A stretch of DNA of 49,067 bases from an uncultured Bacteroidales bacterium. GTDB lineage: Bacteria; Bacteroidota; Bacteroidia; Bacteroidales; UBA3663. Below the pieces are notes generated by a model, which was not told where the DNA came from, made no database searches, and saw nothing but the letters and a program-made list of their open reading frames with translations. The stretch is taken from assembly GCA_905235375.1 (NCBI GenBank), contig CAJOLH010000044.1, positions 1-49,067 on the forward strand, written 5' to 3'. The position numbers and the translations under genes are program-made. This document shows positions 46,941 through 49,067 of the stretch, piece by piece (the stretch's first letter is position 1; the number at the start of each line of letters is the position of its first letter).

Positions 46941-49067
46941 ATGAAACTCAATTTCAAAATCCACTACCGCACCGTATGGGGAGAGTCCATCGGTGTGATG
47001 ATTGCCGACAAAGTGGTACCCCTCGACACCACCGACGGCGAGATCTGGGAAGGTTCCACCGACATCGAACTGCCCAAGGGCGGTCTGCCGCTGCTCTATC
47101 GCTATGGCGTCTATCGCGACGGCTTCTGCACACGTCAGGAGCGCAACAGCATGGCGCACGTCATCGAGAACGTAGCCCCCGGCAAGAAGCAACTCGACCT
47201 CAACGATGCCTGGCACGATGCCCAGCGTGTGGCAGGCGTAGCCATGCCCATCTTCTCGCTGCGCAGCGAAGGCAGCTTCGGCGTAGGTGACTTTGGCGAC
47301 CTCAAGCGGCTCATCGACTGGGCAGTGCTCACTCATCAGAAGGCCGTGCAGATCCTCCCGATCAACGACACCACCATCACCGGCACCTGGACTGACTCCT
47401 ATCCCTACAACTCCATTTCGATCTACGCTTTCCATCCGCAGTATCTCGACCTCCGTCAGCTCCCTGCCCTCAAGGACGAAAAGAAAGCTGCCGACTACGA
47501 GGCACAGCGCATCGAGCTCAACGCCCTCAAGCAGATCGACTACGAACGCGTCAACAACACCAAGCGTGCCTACATCCGCGACATCTATGAGCAGGAAGGC
47601 AAGAAGTGCTTCCGCACGGTTGGCTTCAAGACCTTCTTCGAGGCCAACGAGGACTGGCTTCGCCCATACGCCGCCTTCTCGGTGCTCCGCGATGCCTTCG
47701 GGACCCCCGACTTCAGCAAATGGCCCAAGTACAAGGTTTATAAGAAAGCTGAAATCGACACGCTCACCGATAGTAAGTCGCCCCAGTATCATTCCGTATG
47801 CTTCTACTACTATGTCCAGTACCAGCTTCACGTCCAGCTGCTCGACGCTTCGTCCTATGCCCGTGCGCACAATGTCATCCTCAAGGGCGACATCCCCATC
47901 GGCATAAGCCGCGCTTCGGTAGAAGCCTGGGTTGAGCCATTCTACTTCAACATGAACGGTTCGGCAGGTGCTCCACCCGATCCATTCTCGGCCAACGGAC
48001 AGAACTGGGGCTTCCCCACCTACAACTGGGATGCCATGCTCAAGGACGGCCTCAAGTGGTGGCTCAAGCGCTTCCGCAAGATGCAGGAGTACTTCTCGGC
48101 CTACCGCATCGACCACATCCTCGGATTCTTCCGCATCTGGGAGATCCCGACCCATTCCGTCCATGGCCTTCTGGGTCAGTTCTCCCCCTCGTTGCCCATG
48201 TCACCCAGCGAGATCGAGAGCTACGGCTTCTCCTTCCAGAAGGAATTTATGACCCAACCGTTCATCAACGAAGACCTCCTCGAAAAGCGGCTCAGCCCTC
48301 TTCGCCACTACCATGACGAAGATCCGCGTTGGCTCGACGGCAAGGATCCTGTCGATTACGTCAAGGACACCTTCCTCGACCGCGTGCATGATGATGTCTG
48401 GCAGATGAAGCCTCAGTTCGCCACCCAGCGACAGGTCGAAGGGTTCTTCTCGGGCAAAAAGAAGCAGCGCAACCTCGACCTCAAGGAGACCATCTACAGC
48501 CTCATCAGCAACGTGCTCTTCGTCGAGGATCACAAGACCAAGGGAATGTACCACCCGCGCATCTCCGCACAGCTCGACTACACCTACAGTCGTCTGCAGT
48601 GGTGGGAGAAGGAGGCATTCGACCGTCTCTACAACAACTACTTCTATCGTCGCCACAATCAGTTCTGGTACGAACAGGCCATGATGAAGTTACCCGCTCT
48701 CATCAACGCCACTCAGATGATTGTCTGTGGCGAAGACCTCGGCATGGTGCCCGATTGTGTACCGTGGGCCATGAACCAGCTGCAGATCCTCTCGCTCGAG
48801 ATTCAACGCATGCCCAAGAGCCCGAAGGACACCTTCGGCCACGTCCACTGGTATCCCGAACGCAGCGTCTGCACCACTGGCACCCACGACACCGAGACCC
48901 TCCGCCAGTGGTGGGAACTCGACCCAAAACTCACCCGCAAGTTCTACTACGAGGAGCTGGGCGAACAAGGCGAATGCCCTGCCACCGCTACGCCTGATGT
49001 CTGCGCTCACATCGTTTCCGATCACCTCTACTGCCCCTCCCTGCTCTGCATCCTCCCCTTCCAGGAC
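46941..49067 (+). CDS. malQ: 4-alpha-glucanotransferase (GH77, MalQ-like), 3' end beyond window
   Basis: The frame is open from the ATG at 46941 to the window end (709 codons seen, no stop). From about residue 98 it matches GH77 amylomaltase: GVAMPIFSLRSEGSFGVGDF, ILPINDTT, SYPYNSISIYAFHPQYLD. The nucleophile is D391 in YRIDHILGFFRIWEIP, the acid/base is E598 in CGEDLGMVPDCV, and D650 is in GTHDTETL. It has no signal peptide, so it should be cytoplasmic, moving glucan units between imported maltodextrins. Bacteroidota MalQ proteins of this type usually carry two N-terminal CBM20-like modules (core starting near residue 270). Here only about 97 residues precede the core (KLNFKIHYRTVWGESIGV..LPLLYRYGVYRDG), a single shortened module. 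Codon use is GC rich like the upstream GH13 gene. Confidence 0.92.
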   Translation, partial: MKLNFKIHYRTVWGESIGVMIADKVVPLDTTDGEIWEGSTDIELPKGGLPLLYRYGVYRDGFCTRQERNSMAHVIENVAPGKKQLDLNDAWHDAQRVAGVAMPIFSLRSEGSFGVGDFGDLKRLIDWAVLTHQKAVQILPINDTTITGTWTDSYPYNSISIYAFHPQYLDLRQLPALKDEKKAADYEAQRIELNALKQIDYERVNNTKRAYIRDIYEQEGKKCFRTVGFKTFFEANEDWLRPYAAFSVLRDAFGTPDFSKWPKYKVYKKAEIDTLTDSKSPQYHSVCFYYYVQYQLHVQLLDASSYARAHNVILKGDIPIGISRASVEAWVEPFYFNMNGSAGAPPDPFSANGQNWGFPTYNWDAMLKDGLKWWLKRFRKMQEYFSAYRIDHILGFFRIWEIPTHSVHGLLGQFSPSLPMSPSEIESYGFSFQKEFMTQPFINEDLLEKRLSPLRHYHDEDPRWLDGKDPVDYVKDTFLDRVHDDVWQMKPQFATQRQVEGFFSGKKKQRNLDLKETIYSLISNVLFVEDHKTKGMYHPRISAQLDYTYSRLQWWEKEAFDRLYNNYFYRRHNQFWYEQAMMKLPALINATQMIVCGEDLGMVPDCVPWAMNQLQILSLEIQRMPKSPKDTFGHVHWYPERSVCTTGTHDTETLRQWWELDPKLTRKFYYEELGEQGECPATATPDVCAHIVSDHLYCPSLLCILPFQD

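Noticed and set aside
46881..48164. Minus-strand open frame of 427 codons opposite malQ
   Set aside because: The plus-strand GH77 frame is unmistakable; the antisense translation shows no family pattern.

Overview
The window is typical of a gut or rumen Bacteroidales genome, most like Prevotellaceae. It carries two SusC/SusD pairs, many lipoproteins and secreted glycosidases. Promoters follow the Bacteroidota form (TAnnTTTG with a TTTG-like box about 20 bp upstream). Four proteins end in a short C-terminal tail (YDLQG...GxYIxxGKK type) resembling type IX secretion sorting signals. No tRNA, rRNA, CRISPR array, transposase or phage gene was seen, and no regulator gene (SusR, HTCS, ECF sigma) lies inside the window.

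Region 1 (71-20186) is a polysaccharide utilization locus that probably targets alpha-mannan or mannose-rich glycans. On the minus strand, in order of transcription, it encodes a GtaA/DUF4965-type lipoprotein, an IPT/beta-propeller lipoprotein, a SusC-like transporter broken by a 1-nt frameshift, a SusD-like protein, a DUF1735/DUF4973-like surface lipoprotein, a GH92 alpha-mannosidase and a 1982-residue GH76-GtaA-GH2 fusion. A perfect 18-bp inverted repeat separates this operon from a convergent DUF4861 lipoprotein gene.

Region 2 (20187-26705) is a smaller minus-strand operon: a short sugar-binding-like protein, a GH127-type enzyme with a 1-nt frameshift, and a 1025-residue multi-module secreted protein, ended by a hairpin terminator. 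A Bacteroidota promoter lies in front of it.

Region 3 (26706-29270) holds rnr (ribonuclease R), a housekeeping gene with its own promoter, between the two catabolic blocks.

Region 4 (29324-49067) is a starch utilization (sus) locus. The minus-strand operon runs susC, susD, susE, susF, an intercistronic terminator, then three different GH13 amylases. Upstream are a neopullulanase-like GH13 gene (minus) and, divergently, a GH13 lipoprotein followed by a malQ-like GH77 gene cut by the window end. Five GH13 enzymes plus GH77 suggest surface starch binding and cutting, SusCD import, trimming to maltose/glucose and cytoplasmic glucan transfer. No susB (GH97) or susR is present in the window.

The most unusual items are the GH76-GtaA-GH2 fusion and its separate GtaA paralogue, the terminator splitting susCDEF from the amylases, the duplicated two-module block in SusF, the shortened N-terminus of MalQ, and two small intergenic tandem repeats.
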